Positions 9,035-17,482 of a stretch of DNA of 60,565 nucleotides are shown here, in pieces (the stretch's first letter is position 1; each line of letters begins with the position of its first letter). Source of the stretch: Flavobacteriaceae bacterium UBA1682 (GTDB taxonomy: Bacteria > Bacteroidota > Bacteroidia > Flavobacteriales > Flavobacteriaceae). A model generated the notes under the pieces. The model had not been told where the DNA came from. It searched no databases and was given only the letters and a program-made list of their open reading frames with translations. The translations under genes were made by a program, and so were the position numbers. The stretch lies in assembly GCA_002320285.1 (NCBI GenBank), contig DCKE01000024.1, forward strand, positions 85,642-146,206, written 5' to 3'.

Positions 9035-9637
9035 TTAAAGATTTTTGATGTATTGTGCCAAATCCTGTTCCGACTGGCCTTGTTGTTCTAAGTGATCGAC
9101 AATTCGTCGCTGTTCGGCTTTGGTTTTATTCTGGCTTAGTTTCTTTTGTCCTTGTATTGCTGTCACTTCGATTTCGAATGCAACAATACCTTTGATCATA
9201 GCCTGCTTATAGTTATCGCTAAGTTGACTCCATTGTGTCGAGTAGTCAGGTTCATAAAAAGTGATCATTTGTTCGAGTGCCTGTATTTTGGACAAATCCT
9301 CGCTAAGTATTTTTGACTTGCCATAAGCGTGTACACTGATATAATCCCAGGTGGGTACACTTTGAATTTGGTCATAGTGAGTTGGCGATATATAGGCATG
9401 TGGTTCAGCAAAAATGATTAACGAACTGTTTTGTTCAATATAGTTGGTTTGTTCGTTTGCCTTGGCAAAATGACCGCTTAGGATTAGCGAGTTTGCTCTT
9501 TCTTCGATGATCAGCGGCAGCTGAGTAGCGATCGGTATATCTCCCTTGTTGGTAATTATAGTTGCAAAGGAATACCGTTTCATAAAAGCAATTTGCTCAC
9601 TTTTATCGTCAAATTCAAACATTTTAGGTACAAACAT
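9035..9637 (-). CDS. paiB: PaiB-like FMN-binding transcriptional regulator
   Basis: 200 residues, normal for PaiB (flavin-reductase-like split-barrel fold; in Bacillus it represses sporulation and protease genes). Matching features: start MFVPKMFEFDD, FATIITNKGDIPIATQLPL (about 26-44), SGHFAKANEQ, the FAEPHAYISPTHY stretch with conserved His, VPTWDYISVHAYGK, and a C-terminal GIVAFEIEVTAIQGQKKLSQNK. It is first in a two-gene operon with the PaiA-GNAT gene. The order paiB-paiA is the reverse of Bacillus. Probably a cytosolic sensor or repressor tied to polyamine level. Confidence 0.88.
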   Translation of the reverse strand: MFVPKMFEFDDKSEQIAFMKRYSFATIITNKGDIPIATQLPLIIEERANSLILSGHFAKANEQTNYIEQNSSLIIFAEPHAYISPTHYDQIQSVPTWDYISVHAYGKSKILSEDLSKIQALEQMITFYEPDYSTQWSQLSDNYKQAMIKGIVAFEIEVTAIQGQKKLSQNKTKAEQRRIVDHLEQQGQSEQDLAQYIKNL

Positions 9638-9722
9638 AAGTCTTGTTTAAAAGATAAAGTTAAATGAATTCAGTGAAACAGTTGATTTATTAAATGTTAA
9701 ACCCTGTAATTAAGTGGATTCT

Positions 9723-9746
9723 AAAAACAAGGCATTAGCCTTGTTT
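9723..9746 (-). terminator. Terminator of the EamA gene
   Basis: AAACAAGGC (9725-9733), ATTA loop, GCCTTGTTT (9738-9746); the minus-strand copy ends in a T run. It overlaps the stop codon region of the EamA gene. Confidence 0.7.
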
Positions 9747-10668
9747 ATTTGGCAAATTTTTTGGAGCCTAACACACAGATTATCACGCCTACAGTGACAA
9801 ATAGCATACCTATGCTCACTTCTTCCTGCAATAAGGTTGCGGATAAGGCCAATCCAAAAAAGGGTTGTAATAGCTGAAGTTGTCCGACTTTAGCAATACC
9901 CCCTTGTGCCAATCCTCGATACCAAAAAATAAATCCTATAAACATACTGAACAAACCGATATAGAATAAACTAAACCACGCAGTAGCGGGAATACTTTCG
10001 AAGCTAGTAGGTACGAAAAAAAAGCTCAATGACAGGCTTAGGGGTAATGACAATACTAAGACCCACGAGATCACCTGCCAGCCGCCCAGGGTTTTGGATA
10101 ATTGGGCACCTTCAGCATACCCCAGACCGCATAAAACAATAGCCAATAACATCAGTATATCACCAATTGGAGAGGTTTCTATTCCCTGAGAAATGGCGTA
10201 GCCAATAACCAAAAGGCTACCCATTAATGAAAAAAACCAGAATATTTTCGACGGTCGCTCGCCACCGCGAATCACGCCGAATATAGCAGTTGAAAGTGGT
10301 AGCATAGCTAAGAAAACCAAGGAATGAGCCGATGAAATGTGTTGTAAAGCAAATGCTGAAAGTAATGGGAAACCCAAAACTATACCAAAGGCTGTGATTA
10401 ACAAGGAGCGTAACTGCGTCAGTGAAGGACGTTTTTCTTTGAATATCAATAAGGCTATTAAGGCCAGTATACCGGCAATAGCCCCTCGAGCACCTGTTAG
10501 AAAAAATGGATTAAAATCCATCACTGCTACTTTGGTTGCTGGCATAGATCCGCTAAAAATCACTACGGCTATAAAACCGTTGAGCCAGCCACTCGATGGG
10601 CGTTCCAGAGCTATATCACAGTGGTTTAATGAGGGATTGAGGGTTTGTTTTAAATTCATCGGTTTCAT
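9745..10668 (-). CDS. EamA/DMT family transporter
   Basis: 307 residues with ten predicted membrane helices in two EamA halves (for example SGSMPATKVAVMDFNPFFLTGARG in the first, GLFSMFIGFIFWYRGLAQGG in the second). This is the usual design of the drug/metabolite exporters, which move amino acids, cofactor-like compounds or drugs; substrate not readable. It is divergent from a MocR regulator, with 127 bases between starts. A minus-strand -7 box TAATTTTG (10719-10726) gives a leader of about 44 bases, and its upstream part overlaps one of two repeated GTACAG sites. So it is very likely the target of that regulator. Some MocR-linked EamA proteins carry vitamin B6 or amino acids; that is only an analogy. 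Confidence 0.88.
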   Translation of the reverse strand: MKPMNLKQTLNPSLNHCDIALERPSSGWLNGFIAVVIFSGSMPATKVAVMDFNPFFLTGARGAIAGILALIALLIFKEKRPSLTQLRSLLITAFGIVLGFPLLSAFALQHISSAHSLVFLAMLPLSTAIFGVIRGGERPSKIFWFFSLMGSLLVIGYAISQGIETSPIGDILMLLAIVLCGLGYAEGAQLSKTLGGWQVISWVLVLSLPLSLSLSFFFVPTSFESIPATAWFSLFYIGLFSMFIGFIFWYRGLAQGGIAKVGQLQLLQPFFGLALSATLLQEEVSIGMLFVTVGVIICVLGSKKFAK

Positions 10669-10744
10669 GCTTATGTGGTTGCGATATTTAGAAAATAAGG
10701 GTTGCGGTTATTTTTAAACAAAATTACGCTAGTCTGTTGGTTAA

Positions 10745-10785
10745 GTACAGTAACAGTTTTGTATATTTACATGGGTACAGTTAAC
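10745..10785. promoter_or_regulatory. Paired direct repeats, probable MocR operator
   Basis: GTACAGTAAC (10745-10754) and GTACAGTTAAC (10775-10785) are direct repeats 30 bases apart (about three turns) in the divergent eamA/mocR gap. MocR-type dimers such as GabR and PdxR bind paired direct repeats. The first copy lies near the expected -33 region of the EamA promoter; the second lies just in front of the mocR start. Confidence 0.55.
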
Positions 10786-10795
10786 ATTGCAACAG

Positions 10796-12211
10796 ATGAA
10801 TAAACTTTTTAAATATTCCGAGCTAGCCGATAAAATAACTTCTCAGATTAGAACCGGCGTCTTTAAACCTGGCGACAAATTGCCATCGGTTAGAAATTTA
10901 TGTAGGGATTATGCTATCAGTATGAATACGGCTAAACGGGTTTATTGGGAACTCGAAGCGCAGTCGTTGATTGAGTCCAAGCCTCAGTCGGGATTTTTTG
11001 TAACGAGCATGCACGACGCTAATTTACCTTTGCCACAGAGTAGCAGTCCCTCTTTAATTGCAAACGACACAGAGCCTTCGGAGTTGATCACTAAAGTTTT
11101 TGCCAATATGGGTCGTACGGATTTAACCTTGTTTTCAATTGGTATACCCTCGGGTAATTTACTGCCAATAAGTCAATTAAAGAAGGAAGTCATAGCCGCT
11201 ACCCGAGAGCTGATCGGTGGAGGCACAGCCTATGAGCCGCTACAAGGCAATGTGAAATTGCGCAGGATGGTGGCTTTGCGGTCACGGAGCTGGGGCGGTA
11301 ATTTGCAGGAAAAGGATTTGATCACGACTAGTGGAGGCATGAATGCGTTGTCGTTCTGCTTGATGGCGTTGGGGAAACCCGGCGATACGGTGGCTATGGA
11401 AAGTCCCTGTTATCCGGGTATTTTTCAGTTGGCGATCAGTTTGGGATACAAGATTATCGAATTGCCAACCCATCCTACAACAGGTATAGATATTTCGGTC
11501 TTAAAGGCTGTATTGCCACAAATTAACCTGTGTTTATTGGTTCCCAATTACAATACTCCTTTGGGCAGTTGCATGCCTGATCAAAATAAAAGAGAAGTCG
11601 TAGAATTATTGGCAAAACACGATATACCCTTGATAGAAGATGATATCTATGGCGATTTATACTTTAGTGGACAACGCCCAAAGTGTTGTAAATCGTTTGA
11701 TACTACGGGCAATGTACTTTGGTGCAGTTCGGTGTCTAAAACCCTTGCTCCGGGATATAGAGTCGGATGGATAGCACCCGGTAAACACCTTGAAAAATTG
11801 TTAAAACTAAAACTGGTGCATCAATTTTCAGCCACGGCGATTATTCAAGAAGCCGTTGGTAATTTTATGAAGACCGGTCGGTATGAAAAACATTTAAAAG
11901 GACTTCGACGCACGTTGCAACAAAACTACCATAATTACGTACAAGCGATCGTCGAATATTTTCCCGAGGGAACAAAAATAAGTCGACCTCAAGGTGGTTT
12001 GGCGATCTGGGTGGAATTTGATGCTGCTATAGATACGATGAAACTCTATGATCTCGCGATTAAAAAAAACATTAGCATTGCTCCAGGACGGATGTTTACC
12101 GTTCAAAATCAATTTCAAAATTGTATGCGACTCTGTATTGGTTTGCCCTGGGACGAGGATTTAAAACTAAAGTTAAAAGAGTTGGGTATTCTACTTAAAA
12201 AAATGCATTGA
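10796..12211 (+). CDS. MocR-type regulator (GntR helix-turn-helix plus aminotransferase fold)
   Basis: 471 residues. Residues 1-75 are a GntR winged helix (KITSQIRTGVFKPGDKLPSVR, AISMNTAKRVYWELEAQSLIESKPQSG). Residues about 100-471 are a fold-type I aminotransferase with the PLP features: GGMNALSFCLMALGKPGDTVAMESPCYPG, NYNTPLGSCMP, EDDIYGDLYF, and the lysine in SSVSKTLAPGYRVGW that holds PLP. Such proteins sense PLP or an amine/amino acid bound to it and control a neighbouring gene, here the divergent EamA exporter. I chose ATG 10796 over the TTG three codons upstream. Two direct repeats just upstream probably form its operator and suggest self-control. Confidence 0.92.
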   Translation: MNKLFKYSELADKITSQIRTGVFKPGDKLPSVRNLCRDYAISMNTAKRVYWELEAQSLIESKPQSGFFVTSMHDANLPLPQSSSPSLIANDTEPSELITKVFANMGRTDLTLFSIGIPSGNLLPISQLKKEVIAATRELIGGGTAYEPLQGNVKLRRMVALRSRSWGGNLQEKDLITTSGGMNALSFCLMALGKPGDTVAMESPCYPGIFQLAISLGYKIIELPTHPTTGIDISVLKAVLPQINLCLLVPNYNTPLGSCMPDQNKREVVELLAKHDIPLIEDDIYGDLYFSGQRPKCCKSFDTTGNVLWCSSVSKTLAPGYRVGWIAPGKHLEKLLKLKLVHQFSATAIIQEAVGNFMKTGRYEKHLKGLRRTLQQNYHNYVQAIVEYFPEGTKISRPQGGLAIWVEFDAAIDTMKLYDLAIKKNISIAPGRMFTVQNQFQNCMRLCIGLPWDEDLKLKLKELGILLKKMH

Positions 12212-12395
12212 GCTGTTTATATTACTTTTATATGCGTTTATTTAAAGCTTTTAGTTAATTCGATTTATCAGCTTAAATTGTTCTTTTAAAAAACAATTAA
12301 ATAAAGCAAGCTTGTCTTTTTTGGTATTGTGTCGTTGTAAATGTCATGTTCTGTAATTTCTAACGGCACAGTTCCCACTGTCAACATAGTAAAGT

Positions 12396-13253
12396 TTATG
12401 GGGTGTTGGCATCGTTTACAACTTCCTTGAGAATTGCCATACCATTGATTGCGGAAGGGAAACCAGAATACACCGATATCAATAACATTATTTCTTTAAT
12501 CTCATCTACTGTTAATCCTATATTTAGTCCAGCTTTTATATGGAATTTAAGTTGAGCAGCGGCAGTTCCTAAAGTTGCTAAAGCTGCAATTGTGACCGTC
12601 TGTCTGGATTTTTTATCGAGATTTTTGCGGGAGTATATTTCACCATATCCGGTTTCAAGAATAAATTGAACAAGCTCAGGTGAAAAGCTTTCGAAATTCT
12701 CACGCAGTTTATGTTCTTGTGTACTGTCGAGCAAAGCCAATTCTTTAGAGCCTTTTTCCAATAGAGTCGTTAAATCGTCGGTCTGAGCAATTTCTCCTTC
12801 CATATCCTTAATGCCTTGTTTTTTTCGTTCTTCTAGCACTTCCCGAAAGGTATTCATCGCGCAAATACTTTTGGGAAAACCGACATAGGCCGACATTTGA
12901 AGAATAACTTCTTTTATTTCATTAATGGTATTTCCCGTATTTAAAGCTCCATTAAAATGTACTTTCATTTCGGGTATTGCTCGTTGTGTGATCAACGAAG
13001 ATAGGGCGACCAATTCTTTCGACTTATTTGGAAGTTTATCGAGACTGTATACACTACCAAAAGCGTATTCAATAATAAGACTAGCCAATTCTGGTGAAAA
13101 GTCTTGTAGTCCATTGATAACTTTTTCTCCGGCTTGTCCATCGATTTGCTGTAACTTGTTCCATCCAATAGGATAACGTGCTGATTTTTCCATCTGTGAA
13201 TACATTTTAAATAGCGGTAAAAGTGCCAGTATAATAATTGTAAGATTTCTCAT
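12396..13253 (-). CDS. Exported protein with two carboxymuconolactone-decarboxylase-like (CMD) domains
   Basis: 285 residues: a Sec signal peptide (MRNLTIIILALLPLFKMYSQ) and two CMD repeats, about residues 45-125 and 175-275. Each has the pattern xxELVALSSLxxxxAxPEMKVHFNGALNTG / VTIAALATLGTAAAQLKFHIKAGLNIG followed by EIKEVILQMSAYVGFP or EIKEIMLLISVYSGFP. The family includes AhpD-type peroxidase partners and gamma-CMD, but the CxxC pair of AhpD is missing, so redox chemistry is unlikely in its usual form. Export to the periplasm is unusual for a mainly cytosolic family. ATG 13253 was chosen because the signal peptide starts there; a -7 box TATATTTG (13270-13277) lies just upstream. It follows an araC-type gene. 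Confidence 0.82.
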   Translation of the reverse strand: MRNLTIIILALLPLFKMYSQMEKSARYPIGWNKLQQIDGQAGEKVINGLQDFSPELASLIIEYAFGSVYSLDKLPNKSKELVALSSLITQRAIPEMKVHFNGALNTGNTINEIKEVILQMSAYVGFPKSICAMNTFREVLEERKKQGIKDMEGEIAQTDDLTTLLEKGSKELALLDSTQEHKLRENFESFSPELVQFILETGYGEIYSRKNLDKKSRQTVTIAALATLGTAAAQLKFHIKAGLNIGLTVDEIKEIMLLISVYSGFPSAINGMAILKEVVNDANTP

Positions 13254-13269
13254 TTTTAGAGCTTTATAA

Positions 13270-13277
13270 CAAATATA
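13270..13277 (-). promoter_or_regulatory. -7 box of the double-CMD gene
   Basis: TATATTTG on the minus strand, about 17 bases in front of the ATG at 13253; no clear -33 TTTG is seen. It suggests the CMD gene has its own promoter, which the AraC regulator may control. Confidence 0.4.
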
Positions 13278-13309
13278 AAACAACAACAATCTGATATATA
13301 GGACTTTTA

Positions 13310-14116
13310 CTATTGTTTTCGGTACTTTTTAAGAAAGTCTGATGGGCTAAGCGTGGTTTTCTTTTTGAAGAAACGCGAAAAATAGGAACTGTCTTCAAAT
13401 CCCAGTTGGAAAGCGATTTCACTGACTTGTTGATTGCTGTACAATAAGAATCTTTTCGCTTCAGTTAATTTAATATCTAATACATACTGTTTGGCAGTGG
13501 TTCCTAAGTATTTCTTGCAAATAGCATTCAATTCGGCTACAGTGAGCTGTAAGGCGTTGGCATACGATTCTATGGATTGGTTTTGAGTTTCCTTTTCTGT
13601 TACTAACTTTTTAAAAGCGATAATATGGGGATTGGTGGAATACTGTTTACATTGATTTAGTTCAGAAAATCTTTCGCAAAGTCGATAAATATATTTGATA
13701 TCAATAATGATATCGCGCTGAGATCGAAAGTTTTCAATTAAATCAGGAAACACCTTGGCGAGTATATCCTTAGATCGACCATGAATATCTAAATATGGAA
13801 AGCGATAATTCAAATTCAGTTCTTCTCCAAGTATGCGGTCTATAGTGAGAATAAATCCCCGGCAATTATCCGAATAATCCCAATTGTGAATTTGTTTTGG
13901 ACTGACAAAAAAAACTCTATTGGGTTTGATTTCATATTCTTCGAAATCGATTACATAAGAACCTGTTCCCACGGTAAACCAGACTAATGAAAAAAACGAA
14001 TGACGGTGAGCCCATTCTATATCAGGATCTTCAGTACTTTCAAAAGTCCCTACATAATACGGAATGTAATGTGGGGGTAACGCTAATAATTCTGAGATTG
14101 TGTATACTTTTAACAT
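13310..14116 (-). CDS. AraC family transcriptional regulator
   Basis: 268 residues. The N-terminal half is a cupin-like sensing domain (AHRHSFFSLVWFTVGTGSYVIDFEEYEI, FFVSPKQIHNWD). The C-terminal 90 residues are the double helix-turn-helix of AraC (YANALQLTVAELNAICKKYLG, then VSEIAFQLGFEDSSYFSRFFKKKTTLSPSDF). It probably switches on the next gene on the strand, the exported CMD protein, 56 bases away, when a small ligand binds. The long 515-base gap upstream could hold its control region, but I see no clear promoter there. Confidence 0.9.
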   Translation of the reverse strand: MLKVYTISELLALPPHYIPYYVGTFESTEDPDIEWAHRHSFFSLVWFTVGTGSYVIDFEEYEIKPNRVFFVSPKQIHNWDYSDNCRGFILTIDRILGEELNLNYRFPYLDIHGRSKDILAKVFPDLIENFRSQRDIIIDIKYIYRLCERFSELNQCKQYSTNPHIIAFKKLVTEKETQNQSIESYANALQLTVAELNAICKKYLGTTAKQYVLDIKLTEAKRFLLYSNQQVSEIAFQLGFEDSSYFSRFFKKKTTLSPSDFLKKYRKQ

Positions 14117-14631
14117 GTTGAAAAATTATAAAATTTTTATTTTTACGATTTGTCGATCACCCATTGTTTTTAGTTGTTGATAAATGGAAACAGTTCAAAT
14201 CCTGTTTCTTTCAACGCAAATTCTAGGCATAGGCTACCCAATAAATAGGTCTGTCAATAATTATTTTTAGGTTGCTATTTAATTTGAATAACTCCTTGTT
14301 TGTCAAGGCGCTAGAAGAAGTGTGCTTTTTTCAAATATACTATAAAAATAAAAATGTCATTTTATTTTAATACTTTTATTGTGAGGTTCAATATCATAAA
14401 GAATAATGATGGAATCGAGCATATTCGGGTTTTAGCACGCGCTATTTCTAAAATTGAGGACAATCAGCTGCTGATTAAGCTGTCGTTGATTGCGTTCAAG
14501 CAGTTGGATTTATAGATTGTAGTAGGGGTCTTCGGTAGCGTTTTGCCATCTTTGCTTTTAGCATAGCAGTTGTTAATCTGCGATAAATCGATTTACAGCT
14601 GTATTGCTATCAAATGATTTAAAAATTATAT
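14117..14631. other. 515-base gap with one small open frame
   Basis: AT-rich gap upstream of the araC gene (-) and a GNAT gene (+). I see no RNA gene, strong promoter or repeat. It contains a 53-codon open frame (14354-14515) listed separately. The part 14117-14340 holds nothing I can name. Confidence 0.4.
14354..14515 (+). CDS. Small open frame of 53 codons, unknown or gene remnant
   Basis: ATG to TAG, product MSFYFNTFIVRFN at the start and IRVLARAISKIEDNQLLIKL in the second half, ending FKQLDL. The second half looks protein-like (balanced, helix-forming) while the first half looks like translated AT-rich DNA, so this may be the tail of a lost gene rather than a working small protein. No family recognised. 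No clear promoter. Confidence 0.28.
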   Translation: MSFYFNTFIVRFNIIKNNDGIEHIRVLARAISKIEDNQLLIKLSLIAFKQLDL

Positions 14632-15129
14632 ATGAGTTTAAATATTGTTTTAGAGCAGTTTAAAGTAGATGACTTTAAGTTGTACTTTGAGTTGGTTAGC
14701 GACGAAAGCGTCATGGAAATGATTACGGAAAGAGCCTTACCCTTAGAGGAGGCTCAGACTGATTTTGCAAAATTGCTTAAAAATAATGCACTTGATTTGC
14801 AGTGCGGTAGTTTTAAAATCATCGACGGTGATACGGGTGATTTTATTGGATTGGCCAAATTGGAGATAGAAGAATTAGGTAGTGTTACGGCCGAATTAGG
14901 CTATATGCTGTTACCGGAATATTGGGGCAAGGGAATTGGTAGTCTCATTGCAAAAACCTTGATTGAAAAAGCACAGCAGCGCAATCAGCTTCAAAAATTA
15001 ATGGCTATAATCGATCCTAAAAACAGTGCTTCTCGAAAAATTTTAACCAATAATGGATTTGAATCGGTATCCTTTGAATATTTCGATGGATTGCCTGGAG
15101 AAATACTCGAATTAAAACTTCATCGCTAA
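14632..15129 (+). CDS. GNAT family N-acetyltransferase (RimJ/RimL-like)
   Basis: 165 residues. MSLNIVLEQFKVDDFKLYFELVSDESVMEMI is the typical N-terminal strand-helix pair of RimJ/RimL proteins; FIGLAKLEI and ELGYMLLPEYWGKGIGSLIAKTLIEKA hold strand 4 and the acetyl-CoA loop (KGIGS); IDPKNSASRKILTNNGFESV completes the fold. Substrate unknown; it may be a protein N-terminus or a small amine. Cytosolic. Single gene convergent with the DUF1801 gene 33 bases away. Confidence 0.86.
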   Translation: MSLNIVLEQFKVDDFKLYFELVSDESVMEMITERALPLEEAQTDFAKLLKNNALDLQCGSFKIIDGDTGDFIGLAKLEIEELGSVTAELGYMLLPEYWGKGIGSLIAKTLIEKAQQRNQLQKLMAIIDPKNSASRKILTNNGFESVSFEYFDGLPGEILELKLHR

Positions 15130-15162
15130 AGTTTATTTTTAAAAATCGCAACATAATTGAAT

Positions 15163-15513
15163 TTAGGATACTTCTTCGAATCTAAATCGGCATATTTCCG
15201 CTATCAGCGCTTTGGGAAGCGGTTTTTCATAGGAGAATTGTATTGTTCCCTTGCTGCATTTATAAGTGCTTAAATCATCTTTAAAAGCAGTTACAGCACT
15301 GGGAGTAGGGTAAAAGCCGATATGTGAGGGATAGACAGCAAAATATACCAATATTTTCCGATACCTATAAGCAGGCATATTATAACTGATGACTTCTTCA
15401 GCTTTGGGTAAGGCTGATTTAATGATGAGGCGTAGCTCTATAGCACGTTCCAACTGCGGTGATGAAATCGCGTCTAAGTACTGATCGACACTGACGTATT
15501 TAGTGGGCGTCAT
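15163..15513 (-). CDS. DUF1801 (YdhG-like) protein
   Basis: 116 residues, full length for the DUF1801 family of small cytosolic proteins whose role is unknown. Family signs: start TPTKYVSVDQYLDAI, the ELRLIIKSALPKAEEVISYNMPAYRY core, YFAVYPSHIGFYPTP and a late KGTIQFSYEKPLPKALIAEI. The gene lies between the convergent GNAT gene and the terminator of the SDR gene, so it is a single unit. Confidence 0.88.
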   Translation of the reverse strand: MTPTKYVSVDQYLDAISSPQLERAIELRLIIKSALPKAEEVISYNMPAYRYRKILVYFAVYPSHIGFYPTPSAVTAFKDDLSTYKCSKGTIQFSYEKPLPKALIAEICRFRFEEVS

Positions 15514-15596
15514 AGGCTCTCTTTAGTATGGTTAATATACGATATTTAGCGCTAATCTCCAAATGAAAAATTTAGCTGTTTGAATATAATGTATAA

Positions 15597-15630
15597 AAAA
15601 AGATGCCCAGTTTTTATTGGGCATCTTTTT
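15597..15630. terminator. Two-way intrinsic terminator after the SDR gene
   Basis: AAAAAGATGCCCA (15597-15609) and TGGGCATCTTTTT (15618-15630) form a perfect 13-base stem with an 8-base loop, with A and T tracts on both sides. It ends the minus-strand SDR gene, whose stop is at 15653. Confidence 0.9.
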
Positions 15631-15652
15631 GATATATAAAACTTATTGTGAA

Positions 15653-17203
15653 TTACCACGATATAGGAACATAGTCTTTTAAGAACTTTCCACACCAGTG
15701 TTTACCGGTATTGATACCATCGAATAAAGGATCCATTACTCTCGCTGCACCATCAACAATGTCTAGTGGTGGTTGGAAATCTTCTTCCTCTTGTTTGCGT
15801 CTGGCCATTTCTGCCGGATCCTCGTCGGTTACCCAACCCGTATCGACGGCATTCATATAAATTCCTTCTTTGGCCAGCGAACCTGCTGCAGTATGTGTAA
15901 GCATGTTTAGGGCTGCTTTAGCCATATTCGTGTGCGGATGACGATCGTCTTTATAGCCGTGGTAAAATTTGCCTTCCATAGCCGAAACATTGATGATGTG
16001 TTTTTGACCGGTTTGATCTTTTTTCATCACTTCGGCTAGTCGGTTACACAACACAAAGGGTGCAACGGAATTGACCAATTGCACTTCAATCATCTCGGTG
16101 GTTTCAATCTGTCCAAGTTTTAAGCGCCAGCTGTTGGTTTTTCTCAAATCTACCTGTTGTAAATCGGCATCCAATTCGCCTTCTGGAAATACTTCTGTGG
16201 CGACGAGTGCCTTGTCAAACGAATAGGGGATTTGCGATAACTGAGCCGAAGCTCTCAATCCTATTCCTGGCTCCGGTCCGTGCCAAGTCACAGGCATATT
16301 CTGATTCGATGAAGCAGTGCTTGTCAATAGCTTTAATTCCTGTAAACAGTCTGTGTGATCGAGTAATAACTCTTGTACTGCTTTGGGCAGCGATTCAACA
16401 GGACGCTGCTCGTTGTCCATCAAATGGGTATAAAAACCAGCTGGTCGGCGTACGGTTTGAGCGGCATTGTTGATTAGAATATCCAAGCGACCGTATTTCT
16501 GTTCGATATAATTACAAAAAATCTCTACACTCGGTATATGTCTTAGATCTAATCCGTGAATCTTTAAACGGTGACCCCATTCCATAAAATCGGATTCCTT
16601 GGCAAAACGAATAGCCGAATCGACAGGGAAACGCGTAGTGGCAACAACCGTTGCTCCACCGCGTAATAACATCAAAGTAATGTGGTAACCAATTTTTAAT
16701 CGCGATCCGGTGATTACGGCTAACTGCCCTTTGACATCGGCTGTTTGAAAGCGTTTGGCATAGTTAAAATCGCCACAATCGGTACACATCGTATCGTAAA
16801 AGTGGTGTAGGGTAGTAAAGCGGGTTTTGCAAACATAACAATTTCTTGGTGTTTCCAATTCCAAAGGTTCTTTACGAACTAAATCGTTATAAGCCAGTAA
16901 TTTTGGTGCAACGAAAACAGCTGCTTCTCGAGCATGGCGAATTCCCGTCACCTTACGAGCGGTTTTGTCTTTATTTTCCTTTTTGCGTTTGGCAACCAGT
17001 CTTCCATCTTTTTTTCTACGCGCCAATTCATCGCGATCCGGTCGTGAAAATTGACCTGCAGCCTTGATCAAGGCCGTACGTTGCTCTTTGGGTATATCAA
17101 AAATCTGATCGGTATCCGTGTTGAGTTGTGTCAATAAAGCAATGCATTTGTCAATATCTGCAGCACTGATCTGTTGAGTAGAAGGTATTTCCTCGTTCGT
17201 CAT
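15653..17203 (-). CDS. SDR-family protein with N-terminal zinc-ribbon-like extension
   Basis: 516 residues, twice a normal short-chain dehydrogenase. Residues 1-110 are charged and helical (RRKKDGRLVAKRKKENKDK). Residues 122-143 carry CYVC...CTDC, a likely zinc site. From about 155 a Rossmann domain begins: ITGSRLKIG (164-172; the glycine-rich TGxxxGIG has Lys at the middle Gly), LINNAAQT (243-250), a long insert (about 250-365), INVSAMEG with the catalytic Ser (407), and HPHTNMAKAAL, where the usual YxxxK reads TxxxK (Thr425, Lys429). So the acid-base Tyr is missing. Similar long SDRs occur in fungi and plants as I recall; their substrate is unknown. ATG 17203 was chosen because the 31 codons before it read like translated spacer; -7-like boxes TATCTTTG (17244-17251) and TATTTTTG (17227-17234) lie upstream. 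Confidence 0.82.
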   Translation of the reverse strand: MTNEEIPSTQQISAADIDKCIALLTQLNTDTDQIFDIPKEQRTALIKAAGQFSRPDRDELARRKKDGRLVAKRKKENKDKTARKVTGIRHAREAAVFVAPKLLAYNDLVRKEPLELETPRNCYVCKTRFTTLHHFYDTMCTDCGDFNYAKRFQTADVKGQLAVITGSRLKIGYHITLMLLRGGATVVATTRFPVDSAIRFAKESDFMEWGHRLKIHGLDLRHIPSVEIFCNYIEQKYGRLDILINNAAQTVRRPAGFYTHLMDNEQRPVESLPKAVQELLLDHTDCLQELKLLTSTASSNQNMPVTWHGPEPGIGLRASAQLSQIPYSFDKALVATEVFPEGELDADLQQVDLRKTNSWRLKLGQIETTEMIEVQLVNSVAPFVLCNRLAEVMKKDQTGQKHIINVSAMEGKFYHGYKDDRHPHTNMAKAALNMLTHTAAGSLAKEGIYMNAVDTGWVTDEDPAEMARRKQEEEDFQPPLDIVDGAARVMDPLFDGINTGKHWCGKFLKDYVPISW

Positions 17204-17482
17204 CTTAAAAAACAATTCAATCTTGGCAAAAATACCAAGGGCACAAAGATAGGTTTTAAGCGCGAAATATTTATGGCGAAATAAAACTTGAAGCACACAT
17301 TTTAAAAAACCGCCAATTTAAAAGCCACATTTTCGAAATCGTATATAATCAGAATTTTTATTAGTGGTCTCCTATGACCTTAAAAGTCCCTTCACTTGAA
17401 TTGTTGTAATCATTTAACAATGCTTTTAGAAAGTTGATTGTTATTATATTATATTTTAGCTCAATCACCAAAAAATAAAAGC

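Noticed and set aside
10337..10717. 126-codon plus-strand frame opposite the EamA gene
   Set aside because: Antisense to a ten-helix transporter and lacks any recognised feature.
12270..12300. AATTGTT / AACAATT hairpin after the MocR gene
   Set aside because: Short stem, only A and T pairs in most of it and no T tract behind it; too weak to call a terminator.
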